Numbered from the stretch's first letter, positions 24,601 to 31,529 are shown. The stretch: 64,000 nt of DNA from Pomphorhynchus laevis (GCA_012934845.2 WNNJ02000379.1:1-64000), one strand, 5' to 3'. A program made the numbers and translations. Notes: generated by a model from the sequence alone, not told the origin.

Positions 24601-27600
24601 ATAATATCAAAGTAAAATTTTTAAAAGGTTTCCGAAACCTCTAATACTTTGGCATCAAAACGACGATAATATATTCCTTGAAATTCAAAAGTGTGGTAAA
24701 TGCAATGTTATCTGGTCAGAGGATAAAGTAAATTGCAGGTATTTATGAATTTATTTTATGAAATACTAAACAGCATTTGTTGTTTATTGTTTTTAGAATT
24801 GTCGAAAGATCTGGTGATGTATACGGGTTTAGTTTAGAACTATTTGGATTTATAAAATCAGCAGTGATCGTTGAAAAAGAAATTACGATAAAGCTGATTC
24901 TGGAGAAAAAGACAGCCGAAAGATGGACACGTGTCCAAAAGAGCAGAAAGCAGGTACCTTGCAAGTTTATGAATATACATTTTCATACAACTAATGATAA
25001 TTTAAACTCGAATATTCTGTTTCGGAATAAAGAAGACGATAAAATATAAAACGTCTATATTTGTGACTACCGTCGTCATCATCAGGCATATAATAGTGGA
25101 AACTTATAAAAATTGTTAGTAATTGCAATAACTTTTCGTTTCGTTACTAACAATTTTGTCGGTATCAAAAGTGTTACAATTAGTTTAGTTAATTAGTTTC
25201 GTTTATATGCCTAGTGATGGTAACGAAATATAGCCTTACTTATTGTCTTCTTGTCTCTGAAATAAATGTTTCTGTTATACACAAGGATTTAGAACTTATT
25301 GGATCTACTATTTTAACTCCGATTTATAGTTTTGAGCGACGATTTTATCACGATTCTTCCCCATTCGAATTTTCGTATTTTTACTGCAAAGCAAAATTTT
25401 CACTTTATCAAGCGATATTTATACCGTACGTTTATCGCTTACAATTATGAATTTCGTCTAATGGATAGCAGAATAAGATTTTGGTACAAGTAGCCAAAAT
25501 AAATGATCTTCGCGACATTTCTGAACCAGTCTTTAAGACAAAATTCGAAATTAACGCATCTATTATGAACAATTGATGTTCTTAAACACTATAAACGACA
25601 GGCTATGGTGGCCGGGTCAAGTATTGAGATTACGAGATTCCAATTACTCAATCTGTGCATCATCGATTTGATATATTTAAAGATAAGATGTGATTAGCCC
25701 ATCATCAATTTGTTACATTTAGAGTTTTCTTGTTCGTTTTCTTTCGCATATAATCAACACCCGAACGAGCGCTATACGTACGTGCCAAACCGGGTTATTT
25801 TATGTCTTATCTGTCTTATCTAGCTTAATTTATAATCGATATTAAATCTAAACGTTGTCGTCTACCTAATGAAATTCTCACTATCCGCAATTACATATTT
25901 GAAAATTAGTAATAAGTAACTAGATAAATAACAATAATTATCAAAATACACAATTGTTGTTCCCAATGCAAGTATAATTTTAGTTTTCCGAAGTCATTTT
26001 AAATTATCGTATACAATTTAAACGATATTATACATTTTAAAACACTATGGGACGCTCTCATATAATCAACAAAAATGTGCCCAATTCCTAATTGAAAATC
26101 AATTTTAAAATTTTTCTGGATCGAAATATTAATATTTTTATTTTTACAAATATAAATCACTTATTTGCATATTATTAACATAATTTCGTGCCTAAATATT
26201 TCATTTCTCTTATTAAAGCCCTTCTTCTTGCGTTTTGACACTTCCAAACTCTCTGGATCTGAATCAGATACAAGCGGTACGTTGCGCTTTATTCCAATAA
26301 TAAAATACTATGCGGTTTTTTTTGTTTTAGAGCACAACGAAGACGTTTTTGCAGGTAAAACATTAATGCATATTCATGAATGGATTCTAACAATTATAAA
26401 AATCTAAAAAATGTCGGAGAGCTAAACAAAATAATTTCTAACATAAGCTTGATATGTAACCCATCACTATATATTTTTCTTCTAATGACCTTTTTATCTC
26501 GTTTTTAGCAGTTGTATCTTATAATCATAGTCCATAGGAACTTGACCTTCAGTGGTTTTATCTCGCAATATACCATTGACTTAATGATAATTAAACCAGT
26601 GATCTTGTATATATACCATATTTAAATTAAAAGATTAACAAAAGATAGATATAACGTTCGAGGACTTATACATTTGGGAAAATGCGACAATACGCTCTAG
26701 GCAATAGTTACTTTTTCTATTCTGCTGATGATGATCGAGGTATATCTCCTATCGTAGTAAATACATATTTTTTACCCTTCAAAAATGTTTAGAATGTCAA
26801 CGATAATAAAACTTTTTTACCACTGTTTTATCATTTCATTTATGAAAAATGAAATGATAGCGTATATAAAATCTGGAAGAATCTAGGGCAATTTTTAATT
26901 TTCTTTTGTTTGTAATCGGTTTATGTGTTCATCATTGAATCTGTCATTATTTTTCTGATCCGAAAATTCTCCCGTCGTTTGCGACCATTGTCATTATTTA
27001 AATTTCCTTTAATTATTGTTGTTTTAATAATGTGTCCTAGGTTATTCCCACAATGCTAAACTATGCCATCAGTATTATACTTGTCAATTCGTTTGTTCTT
27101 TGCGTCCCTTTTAATTTGAATTTTATATCGGCCTTGCGGTTAGTCAATCTGTCTTTTAGAGTCTGACTCGGCTCTCCTACATAGTGTGATTTGCAGTCTA
27201 TACATTCAGCTTTGAATATTATACCGGATGTTCGCCAGTCATAATTTTCATTTATTGGGTACACCAAATTGGTAATTGTGCTTCAAACAGTACATACATT
27301 ATTTTTTTTAGCAAACACATCTTGATCTTTTATATATTTAACTTCTAAATTCGTCGCTACGTTTCGCAGTTTGTACAAGTTTACTGCGCACCAGAATATT
27401 TGGAAAACATTTCTGTTTGATAAAATAAATATTTGGCTTCGTCGAGGATATTAATCCTTCTGGTACCGTTTCTGTATATTTTTGTATATTTCTGTATATT
27501 TTTGAAAGTTTTATTTTAGCCAAAGATTTATTTTATCAAACAGGAAAGTTTTAAGGATATTCTGGTGCACAGCAAACTTGTACTAACTACAAAACGTAGC

Positions 27601-28576
27601 GACGAGTTTAGCGGTTTTAAAAAATGTGAAATACCAAGATGTGTTTACTGTAAAGAAATAAATGAATCATGTACTTTTTGAAGCACTATTATTATTTTGG
27701 TGTACCCAATAAATGAAAATTATGACTGGCGAACATCCGGTATAATATTCAAAGCTGAATGCATAGACTGCAAATCACACTATGTAGGAGAGCCGGGTCA
27801 GACTCTAAAAGACAGATTGACTAACCGCAAGGCCAATATAAAATTCAAATTAAAAGGGACGCAAAGAACAAACGAATTGACAAGTATAATACTGATAGCA
27901 TAGTTTAGCATTGTGGGAATAACTTAAGACACTATTAAAACAACAATAATTAAAGGAAATTTAAATAATGACAATGGTCGCAAACGACGGGAGAATTTTC
28001 GGATCAGAAAAATAATGACAGATTCAATGATGAACACATAAACCGATTACAAACAAAAGAAAATTAAAATTGCCCTAGATTCTTCCAGGTTTTAAATACG
28101 CTATCATTTCATTGTTCAGTATCATAGTTGTAGATTTTTGTTGAAATTGCAGTTTGTGAACAAATCATTTTTCCAAATCGTAAAATAATAAGCAATCTGT
28201 GTACTTCCTATTTTTAAAATTTTCAAATCGAAATATAAAAAATCATTTTCACTACGATCAACAGGAATGGATCTGACCAACGACCAGGATACTTAGCGTA
28301 TGCGTTCATATAAAAAAATTATTGAATATTAACAGGCGAACAACACTTTATTTGTTAAAACCTTTCTATGCTATATATAATATTACGAAAACAAATTACC
28401 TACAAAACTATAGCCTTGTCTGTATTCTTTGCCGGAAGGCAGCATATTTTATTCTAAATTTATCTCCGCTGCGATTTTGGCTAGATAACTTGTCAGACAA
28501 CGAAGCGTCATCAGTGTCGTCAACCGGAATGGATACACTACACGACGATCAAAATCACATTTTCTCTGATGACTAA
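5680..28576 (+). CDS. TDRD12-like: TDRD12/Yb-like piRNA-pathway protein, C-terminal 1,114 residues in 16 exons
   Basis: Exons: 5680-6665, 6715-6844, 7050-7179, 12548-12749, 14221-14370, 18739-19185, 21546-21684, 22719-22808, 22863-22988, 23048-23157, 23211-23603, 24628-24738, 24797-24953, 26219-26276, 26331-26354, 28485-28576. All junctions are GT-AG and every phase matches, giving 3,345 nt ending in TAA. Domain order is degenerate helicase-C, CCCH-type finger, two extended Tudor domains, helical region, acidic linker, CS domain, acidic tail. That order is the TDRD12/Yb family plan; these proteins act in piRNA biogenesis in germline or gonadal cytoplasmic granules, with Tudor domains binding methyl-arginine on Piwi proteins. 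The N-terminal part is missing from the window. Exons 8 and 14 have weak acceptors. Assignment is by domain order and motifs, not by database search. Confidence 0.8.
6715..6844 (+). CDS. TDRD12-like: Exon: Tudor 1 core
   Basis: After a TTTTTAG acceptor the exon reads VYVEMTDDDRLCVFMVDTG, then HEFVLPNDRLFVLEKRF, a typical Tudor barrel strand pattern (colour-changing residues VFMVDTG correspond to the usual F/Y-D-Y/F-G turn). Donor is TCGGTAAGT. Phase joins the preceding exon through an Arg codon split CG|A. Confidence 0.85.
7050..7179 (+). CDS. TDRD12-like: Exon: end of Tudor 1 barrel
   Basis: The acceptor TATATAG leads into VVECINVGIKPADNDDYW, then SRRAADKLLRGKVVQAEV. The donor GTTAGT leaves a split codon (A|CA). 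The intron that follows is 5.4 kb and holds three retroelement blocks. Confidence 0.85.
7296..7850 (+). mobile_element. Naiad-type PLE, N-terminal GIY-YIG fragment
   Basis: The plus strand encodes the C-terminal part of a GIY-YIG domain: LLEKEDFWIKTLNYMYPLGF ND, then a basic stretch with KRKPRSHGDKRNKKN. Family knowledge: in Naiad-type Penelope-like elements the GIY-YIG nuclease is at the N-terminus, ahead of RT, and ends with such an FWI-TL-YP-GLN block followed by a KPRSHG-type basic patch. No RT follows directly; an L2-like LINE starts on the other strand near 7960. The fragment sits inside the third intron of the TDRD12-like gene. Confidence 0.7.
7960..10125 (-). mobile_element. L2/CR1-like LINE, 5'-truncated copy (LINE-L2a)
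   Basis: The minus strand encodes, in several frames, the endonuclease-RT linker (9731-9976), a pre-RT block with SLPNKTSPADSLPTNILKF (9326-9604), an RT region around 8970-9200, and the post-RT tail FAVRVLLRFRRFDHTSIYL to LVATPLAWI (8030-8428). The RRFDHT-type tail is characteristic of L2/CR1-like LINEs. The copy is frameshifted and lacks the endonuclease. It abuts a Naiad-type RT fragment at about 10127. Sister copies are at 40267-41442, 58440-60870, 14685-15650 and 62330-64000. Confidence 0.8.
8030..8428 (-). pseudogene. LINE-L2a ORF2 C-terminal tail
   Basis: A 132-codon open stretch with SPKSIILHLQRIINFAVRVL, RRFDHTSIYLAQLARPTIYI and the end block FFLVATPLAWI, aligning with the tail of the sister copy at 58436-58800. 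It is downstream of the RT catalytic core and is part of a decayed LINE. Confidence 0.75.
10127..10550 (-). mobile_element. Naiad-type PLE RT fragment, minus strand
   Basis: Read on the minus strand, this repeats the RT region of the plus-strand copy that starts at 10578: the YDFSTLYTNLGLVDI-like motif A block through the GGNSSPIIADL motif B block. Together the two form an inverted pair with almost no spacer. The copy is broken and truncated at both ends. Confidence 0.75.
10578..12070 (+). mobile_element. Naiad-type PLE, RT fragment with 3' region
   Basis: The plus strand carries an RT with TYDFSTLYTNLGLVDIKEAL (motif A), KGVSMGGNSSPIIADLFLSF (motif B) and FRYIDDICVF (motif C, catalytic YIDD), then LNKTNINDKEGIYLNMNIKL. 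This RT style belongs to Penelope-like elements of the Naiad group with permuted domains, consistent with the N-terminal GIY-YIG fragment at 7296. No GIY-YIG lies on this copy. An almost identical copy with the same left end is at 36864-38480. The element looks truncated and has a few breaks. Confidence 0.75.
12232..12306. repeat. Short hairpin and 27-bp tandem duplication in intron
   Basis: GACTTTCTC and GAGAAAGTC form a hairpin at 12230-12251, followed by two copies of TTTGACTTTGGATCGTAGTC. No function can be assigned. Confidence 0.7.
12548..12749 (+). CDS. TDRD12-like: Exon: C-terminal part of extended Tudor 1
   Basis: Between the TTTAG acceptor and GTAGGT donor the exon reads KHVWLEKVNETVNLNILRIS, then LRGETFKCTMISDSLAIENE. 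The sequence fits the staphylococcal-nuclease-like part of an extended Tudor domain that follows the barrel. Phases agree on both sides. Confidence 0.75.
13205..13560 (-). mobile_element. Naiad-type PLE terminal piece, minus orientation
   Basis: Non-coding AT-rich segment matching 4020-4480 and 4990-5060 and, in reverse, the 3' regions of the copies ending at about 12070 and 38480. It retains AATCAGGAGGAATTGCTATG. It lies in the fourth intron of the host gene. Confidence 0.55.
14221..14370 (+). CDS. TDRD12-like: Exon: start of Tudor 2 region
   Basis: Acceptor ATTGTAG, donor GTAAGTC. The exon reads ISDIAIVKLTDGCIVNICST, then LDNYVYVHRNDLKKQLDTV. The YVYVHRNDL block is the usual first strand of an extended Tudor domain. 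The next intron is 4.4 kb and contains LINE pieces in both orientations. Confidence 0.8.
14685..15650 (+). mobile_element. L2/CR1-like LINE endonuclease fragment (LINE-L2b)
   Basis: The plus strand encodes an APE-type endonuclease in three overlapping frames: IDILCITESWHSDSDDLAIR, SNHGGIVAIARHP, LGDFNNRLDRPADSDYITLT, and TNLFSDFKYKLLSASPTHIL GGALDIIAIPNC. ITESW, LGDFN and the ALDII region match the catalytic blocks of LINE APE endonucleases. Homology ends near 15650, where a minus-strand LINE fragment begins. The copy is frameshifted and lacks RT. It matches the 5' part of the element at 62330-64000. Confidence 0.8.
15650..16770 (-). mobile_element. REL-endonuclease LINE with RT deleted
   Basis: On the minus strand a C2H2/C-type finger VRCSVCKRRFVAIASGLLSK H (about 16690-16765) leads quickly to a C-terminal nuclease region. 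There PNDLSRIDGKRPDGGYLIQW (16082-16141) carries the KRPDG...W block seen in restriction-like endonuclease LINEs, followed by VYDFTCPNT, then KTLGAFGPSATKFFQDLGKR. No RT lies between, so the copy is internally deleted as well as frameshifted. Known family plan: N-terminal zinc fingers, RT, C-terminal PDDEXK-type nuclease. Clade not assigned. Confidence 0.7.
16203..16409 (+). other. Not a gene: antisense of REL-type LINE
   Basis: A 68-codon plus-strand open frame here is antisense to the minus-strand LINE reading. The minus strand in this interval reads as LINE protein (for example HVTKALSEDMREQCNTFNQA), so the plus frame has no independent support. Confidence 0.7.
17440..18090 (-). mobile_element. 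REL-endonuclease LINE C-terminal fragment
   Basis: The minus strand reads SPVAKTFGGWDEEGNRMIKR V, then a duplicated SISQTSEIGHD block, then RISIALMRGNAKAMLVLLDQ LP. FGGW and the QRISIA-RGNA block are typical of the very C-terminus of restriction-like-endonuclease LINEs. The duplication is an exact tandem repeat of about 33 bp (17943-18013). The interval to 17440 probably holds the 3' tail. Confidence 0.65.
18739..19185 (+). CDS. TDRD12-like: Exon: Tudor 2 core
   Basis: After a CTTTTAG acceptor the exon codes for ISDEDLCIVKIDSTDRPVND, QYWYRAVKLEKSGCFRLIDY GN and VMAMCKPIQLDLYCFS. The WYRA...FRLIDYGN pattern is the Tudor barrel with its aromatic-rich turn. Donor CAGGTATT. A frame beginning at 18752 uses an internal TTG and is simply part of this exon. 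Confidence 0.9.
19206..20002. other. Intron stretch, no feature recognised
   Basis: AT-rich intronic sequence between exon 6 and the ribozyme-like repeat cluster. I see no exon, transposon reading or strong inverted repeat here. A short minus-strand open frame at 19624-19806 has no supporting motif. Confidence 0.6.
20003..20130. repeat. Flanking direct repeat, left copy
   Basis: About 125 bases from TCTATTCATCTTTGTAAATC through the ACTTCACTCGCTCCATTA block recur at 21352-21480 in the same orientation with scattered differences. They bracket the repeat cluster at 20530-21300. Confidence 0.7.
20530..20775 (-). repeat. Ribozyme-like repeat, family 2, minus orientation
   Basis: On the minus strand the module GGCAACCGAAACGACC ... 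GATGAGTGTTGCC ... GGTCGTATAGAAGTGACAT lies at about 20655-20768. It has the same layout as the 3660-3744 module but with different stem sequences (stem II GGCAAC/GTTGCC, stem III ACGACC/GGTCGT). C3 of the CUGAUGA box is A here. A related piece without the full module follows at 20930-21050. Confidence 0.65.
21100..21310 (+). repeat. Ribozyme-like repeat, family 2, plus orientation
   Basis: Plus-strand copy with GGCAACCGAAAC (about 21179-21190) and ACTGATGAGTGTTGCC (about 21210-21225). Its stem III arms are poorly matched, so the copy looks degenerate. It is inverted relative to 20530-20775. An open frame across it has no protein support. Confidence 0.65.
21352..21480. repeat. Flanking direct repeat, right copy
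   Basis: Right-hand copy of the 20003-20130 repeat. It ends some 65 bases before exon 7. Confidence 0.7.
21546..21684 (+). CDS. TDRD12-like: Exon: region between Tudor 2 and helical domain
   Basis: Acceptor AATTAG, donor GTAAGC. It reads TKEALCNHNDWKLALQFWIT, then LHPEGKLSALEFTSFCIVLS W. Phase 2 in, phase 0 out. No named domain. Confidence 0.75.
21810..21895. repeat. Duplicated 30-bp segment in intron
   Basis: ATCGGAATAATTCGCATTTG plus flanking bases occurs twice, about 52 bp apart. No function apparent. Confidence 0.7.
22719..22808 (+). CDS. TDRD12-like: Exon: helical region 1
   Basis: Reads LVKSLECLDESIDLTISHLI, then RSIVLEQNDQ. Donor CAGGTATAT is good. The acceptor ACTAAAG is weak and was chosen because it keeps phase 0 and removes an in-frame stop that a CACAG acceptor slightly upstream would introduce. 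Confidence 0.65.
22863..22988 (+). CDS. TDRD12-like: Exon: helical region 2
   Basis: Acceptor ATATTAG; reads LKNFCAQTLLSIISDRDAQE, then MLKINGIDNRILSIFRAALS LS; donor GTAATT. Forty-two whole codons, helix-rich, with an armadillo-like flavour but no firm domain call. Confidence 0.75.
23048..23157 (+). CDS. TDRD12-like: Exon: helical region 3
   Basis: Acceptor ATGACAG; reads KSDIALCEAFLRLIPKPNKD, then GVRINFDSIDSLRSYLR; donor GAGGTACTT. Phase 0 in, phase 2 out. Confidence 0.75.
23211..23603 (+). CDS. TDRD12-like: Exon: helical region end and acidic linker
   Basis: Acceptor TTTTCAG; begins KYPPSLEVIHLFRQCIYRFE and continues into an Asp/Glu/Ser-rich stretch (SDIDSNSVAAATESSDSSLY and onward), probably disordered. 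Donor AAAGTAAGTA is near-consensus. The linker leads to the CS domain, as in TDRD12-like proteins. Confidence 0.85.
23789..23902. repeat. Long intronic hairpin, about 110 nt
   Basis: Outer arms TGTAAAACATGTAAGC and CTTACATGTTTTACA enclose inner arms GTCATCACAATGA and TCATTGTGATGAC with few interruptions. It lies between exons 11 and 12. It may be a small foldback element or a transcript hairpin. Confidence 0.75.
24628..24738 (+). CDS. TDRD12-like: Exon: first half of CS domain
   Basis: Acceptor TTAAAAG; reads KPLILWHQNDDNIFLEIQKC, then GKCNVIWSEDKVNC; donor CAGGTATT. P..LW.Q.D..I.L.I is the start of a CS (p23/Hsp20-like) fold. Phase 2 on both sides. Confidence 0.85.
24797..24953 (+). CDS. 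TDRD12-like: Exon: second half of CS domain
   Basis: Acceptor GTTTTTAG; reads IVERSGDVYGFSLELFGFIK, then EITIKLILEKKTAERWTRVQ K. The Y.F.L.L.G.I and I.L.K....W.R patterns complete the CS domain. CS domains occur near the C-terminus of TDRD12 and of insect Yb paralogues, which supports the family call. Confidence 0.88.
24965..26218. other. Intron stretch, no feature recognised
   Basis: AT-rich intron between the CS exon and the C-terminal exons. The 78-codon open frame at 25214-25450 has no splice support or recognisable motif. Nothing else noted. Confidence 0.6.
26219..26276 (+). CDS. TDRD12-like: Exon: C-terminal tail part 1
   Basis: Reads PFFLRFDTSKLSGSESDTS after a weak ATTAAAG acceptor; donor GCGGTACGT is good. 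Phase 0 in, phase 1 out. Confidence 0.6.
26331..26354 (+). CDS. TDRD12-like: Micro-exon of 24 nt in C-terminal tail
   Basis: A strong TTTTGTTTTAG acceptor precedes 24 bases reading EHNEDVFA, ended by GCAGGTAAAA. It keeps phase 1 on both sides. Short length lowers confidence, but the codon phase and acidity match both neighbours. Confidence 0.6.
26846..28110. mobile_element. Palindrome of two Penelope-like GIY-YIG fragments
   Basis: The minus-strand arm (about 26846-27525) and plus-strand arm (about 27530-28110) are near-identical inverted copies of one PLE fragment. Each encodes FKAECIDCKSHYVGEP, then QTLKDRLTNRKA, a GIY-YIG core with its Cys pair, preceded by ILVRSKLVQTAKRSDEF on the left arm. 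The arms are roughly 580 bp with only scattered differences. The palindrome fills the last intron of the TDRD12-like gene. Both copies are fragments without RT. Confidence 0.85.
28265..28296 (+). CDS. TDRD12-like: Possible alternative last exon
   Basis: After an acceptor CAACAG, 32 bases in the right phase read GMDLTNDQDT and then TAG. This resembles part of the main last exon (GMDTLHDDQ). It could be a duplicated or alternative terminal exon, or a chance match. It would shorten the tail by 20 residues. Confidence 0.35.
28485..28576 (+). CDS. TDRD12-like: Last exon: acidic C-terminus and stop
   Basis: Acceptor TTTTGGCTAG; the exon completes a split Asp codon and reads DNLSDNEASSVSSTGMDTLH, then DDQNHIFSDD and TAA. 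Thirty residues, strongly acidic. Phase matches the micro-exon. Confidence 0.7.
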
Positions 28577-29417
28577 AGCCGTCGTATCATCAGTAGAACC
28601 GTGAACATATATGTATATTCACACTGTGAATGATTGAAAATCTTGACTGCGTAATTGAAAAATTGTTCTATACAGTTTATTTGTTCAAAAATAATGCGTT
28701 TTGTGTCCGACTTATAAATTACTTGACTTTGTTTCCTATACTTTAATTCAGATAATGATAATTTCGCGGCTTTGTAATTAAGATTATTTATGGAGCTTAT
28801 GTCATGATATAAATAACTTAAATACTTTATTGTCTATAGAAAAGAATTTCTTTATTCTTTTGCGATATGTAAACACGTTCCTGTTGGTTTCTTATGGAAG
28901 CGAAAGTCTACTCAAAATTAAGAGTCTAAAGAATAGATCGAAACAATACAACATTTATTTATAGCAATTAGCTGTCAAACATGTTTTCAAATTCAAATAT
29001 AAACAAAACAAGTTAGTATTGAATATCAAAAATTTATAAAAAAACATTCAAAGTTATGGCAGCAAGCAAATATTTTTGTGTTGGTAATATATTTAATTAG
29101 ATCTTTGTGTAAAATTGTTTATCAATTCATAATTAAAATCCATAGTAGGAATCAAATTATAAACAGACAAACACATTGCTTTGCCATTTATAATGAATTA
29201 TAATATGGAATAATTCAATAATATTGAATTATTCCCATTTCTATCTATAGTTAAGCTATCATAATCTTTGGTATTGACAGGAAAACATTTAATGCTATTA
29301 AATATATGTAATAATGCTATTAAATATATTAAATACAGTGTATTTGATTTAAATCAGCAATTATGCAAAAGTCAAAATTCGATATATAACACAACATATA
29401 TATAATACTAATTATTG
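28577..29417. other. AT-rich stretch downstream of the host gene
   Basis: No gene or transposon reading seen. It presumably includes the 3' UTR of the TDRD12-like gene; no single polyadenylation site can be picked with confidence. Confidence 0.5.
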
Positions 29418-29572
29418 TTGGATGAAATCAGTTCTATCGCACAAAATCAATCTTATATATATATATCATTGTAAATTGTGGTTGAACCGCGCTCTGGGGT
29501 CATTCGAAGACTCACCAAATATTTTCAATGAAAGTGTTAAACCAGAATTCAAAGCAAGAAAAACAGTTTTTT

Positions 29573-29610
29573 GCAAACGTTTCGGTCCCTTACTGGACCT
29601 TCCTCAGTGC
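29573..29610 (-). ncRNA. Minimal type I hammerhead motif, minus strand
   Basis: Mirror copy of the plus-strand motif at 29629-29666 with the same stems. It is on the coding strand of the neighbouring Penelope-like element. Confidence 0.65.
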
Positions 29611-29628
29611 TGTTGTACAATTTCAACA

Positions 29629-29666
29629 GCACTGAGGAAGGTCCAGTAAGGGACCGAAACGTTTGC
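29629..29666 (+). ncRNA. Minimal type I hammerhead motif, plus strand
   Basis: Stem I GCA (29629-29631) and TGC (29664-29666); CTGAGGA (29632-29638); one extra A; stem II GGTCC/GGACC (29640-29644, 29651-29655) with a six-base loop; GAAAC (29656-29660); GT at once, giving a self-complementary ACGT in place of a closed stem III; U at the cleavage position (29663). Such minimal motifs in Penelope-like elements are believed to need two RNA copies. Confidence 0.7.
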
Positions 29667-29719
29667 AAAAAACTGTTTTTCTTGCTTTGAATTCTGGTTT
29701 AACACTTTCATTGAAAATA

Positions 29720-29765
29720 TATATATATATATATATTTATTTATTTATTTATATATATGTATATA
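29720..29765. repeat. AT-rich microsatellite
   Basis: TA and TTTA runs adjoining the inverted repeat. Confidence 0.9.
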
Positions 29766-30900
29766 TATACATATATATAACTGGGTTAGCGTTAATTGTC
29801 CAAGCCACCGCTGTTCATTTAATTTGCGTTGCTTGTTTTCTAGTTGATCTGTACAAATAATGACATAGTTGAAACAGTCAGTGTTGACATTGTGATGTAA
29901 GCAATGTCGTACCACAGCGTCTTGCATAGCATTTCCTTTTTTGACGTCAGCTCGTCGGTTTTTTAAGCGTTAATTATTTTGAAGTATGAATTGTATACTT
30001 CTTAAATATAAAGTTTATTTTTGTATCGTTCCAGTTTGCTTTCTTCATAGCATCTTCCACTGCTCTAATTCCATCATCATGTGGGATTGATGGGTATAAT
30101 GATTCAACATCAAGCGTCATGAATAAGTCCTTATCATCAATTTCTGTTTTTCGATTATTATGAATTGTTACAAAGTCATTAGTACTCCCTATGTAAGACG
30201 GAACATTCTTTAGCAGTGGTTTCAGTAAATGATGGATCTTCTTCGAGAGTTCTTCTGTCATTGTTCCAATGCAGTTAATTATTGGTCGACCTACAACAGG
30301 ACTAACCTGCTTGTGTATTTTAGCCAGCATATAGAATTGACCAGCATTATATTCATTGTTTACTAATGTATCAAAGTCGCTTGCTAGTATTTGTCCGCAA
30401 CTAATGGATCGATTAATATGTTCCTGTAGTTTTTGAAAAGCAATGCCCATAAGTTTGGTTGTTGTTTCTTCGTAATTGTTTGTTTGAAGCTGCCTTAGTC
30501 CTTCGTTAGAGTATTCTTTACCACCCCATATAACGACTGTATTACTTTTATCGGCCTTATTAACAATAACTTCCATTTTCTTAATTTCATTGAGTGCAAG
30601 AAACGAAAGTCTATTAATGTTCATCATAGAAGAATAGTATGGTGGTTGCTTTAATATTCTATCATAACACCATCTACCAAGCGAGTTTATTCTGTTAAAT
30701 CTTCATCTTTGCAGTTAATCCTGTTAAACGCTGTTACAGAAACTTTGTGTAATGACTTCACCAAATCAAATCTACTGAATTATTTCCTGCTTATGTTGTA
30801 ATTTAATCCTAGGCTTAAAATTTCAGTTTGTAAGTCAGACATTTTGATATTTTGTTAAGTTACATACATTTTCAACTTTCCCTGTTTTTCTCTTTCTGTT
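29745..30900 (-). mobile_element. Penelope-like element, internally deleted (PLE-2)
   Basis: On the minus strand, 29974-30627 encodes the front of a Penelope RT: NKADKSNTVVIWGGKEYSNE, QFYMLAKIHKQVSPVVGRPI INC, MTLDVESLYPSIPHDDGIRA. The tail of a GIY-YIG domain (DAVVRHCLHHNVNTDCF, then RWLGQLTLTQ) lies at about 29780-29927. Between them the RT catalytic centre and nuclease core are absent, so the copy is internally deleted. The region up to 30900 matches no motif but fits an N-terminal extension. Family certain. Confidence 0.85.
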
Positions 30901-31527
30901 TCGTCTAAAATGTCTACTTGGCTGCCATTCTAGATACATGAGTTCCTCTACGTGAACATGTCTTTTTGTAATCCATGATAATTTTTTGCATTTTTTTGCC
31001 AAGAGTAATAAATTTTCATTATTTATTTTTTATTTTATTTGTTAATAATTTAACAAATTTTCATCTATATCATTCTTCATAGTGTTATAAACAATACCGT
31101 AAAAAGTAAGCAAAGTGCGTTGAAGTAGATATGATGCTTTTTTCAAAGTAGAATTCCATTTTCCTTTTATAGACTGCAAATGACTCGCTAACCCAGTTAA
31201 AATTGACACATTGCTTTATTTAAGCTTAATGTGTTTTAAATAAATCTCATTTCGTAACAAAAAAATTAAGAATTTGAGGTGTGCTGCTGTTCTAGATTTC
31301 TGTACAATTGGTGAGATCTCTTGTAAGATACCATTATATATATTGATATTCATTAATGAAAATCACCAGCTGGGATCCTTTTTAGAATTCAAAGTGATAT
31401 ATTTTAGTTTTTGTTAGAAAAATCAGCTAAGTCCAGAAATTTTTTTATAACGTTTCGAATTTCTTTTTCAAATCTAGAACAAAGATACACACCAGTTAGC
31501 AAAAATAAGTAACAAAAACAATAAAAG

Positions 31528-31529
<2 letters not shown>
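30901..31529. other. AT-rich stretch, nothing recognised
   Basis: No coding exon, transposon reading or strong repeat seen between PLE-2 and the TA microsatellite. Confidence 0.55.

Larger units (their letters stand above)
29518..29718. repeat. Inverted repeat carrying two hammerhead motifs
   Basis: Arms 29518-29615 and 29622-29718 are near-perfect reverse complements (GTGTTAAACCAGAATTC on the left, GAATTCTGGTTTAACAC on the right). Each arm holds one hammerhead motif, so both strands carry one. It lies 3' of the minus-strand Penelope-like fragment at 29745-30900 and is probably its terminal repeat. Confidence 0.85.

Noticed and set aside
24777-25049. 90-residue gene
   Set aside because: It contains the second CS exon (24797-24953) and then runs into intron after a CAGGTACC donor.
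25214-25450. Extra exon of the host gene
   Set aside because: There is no matching splice pair and no domain similarity, and the chain is already in phase without it.
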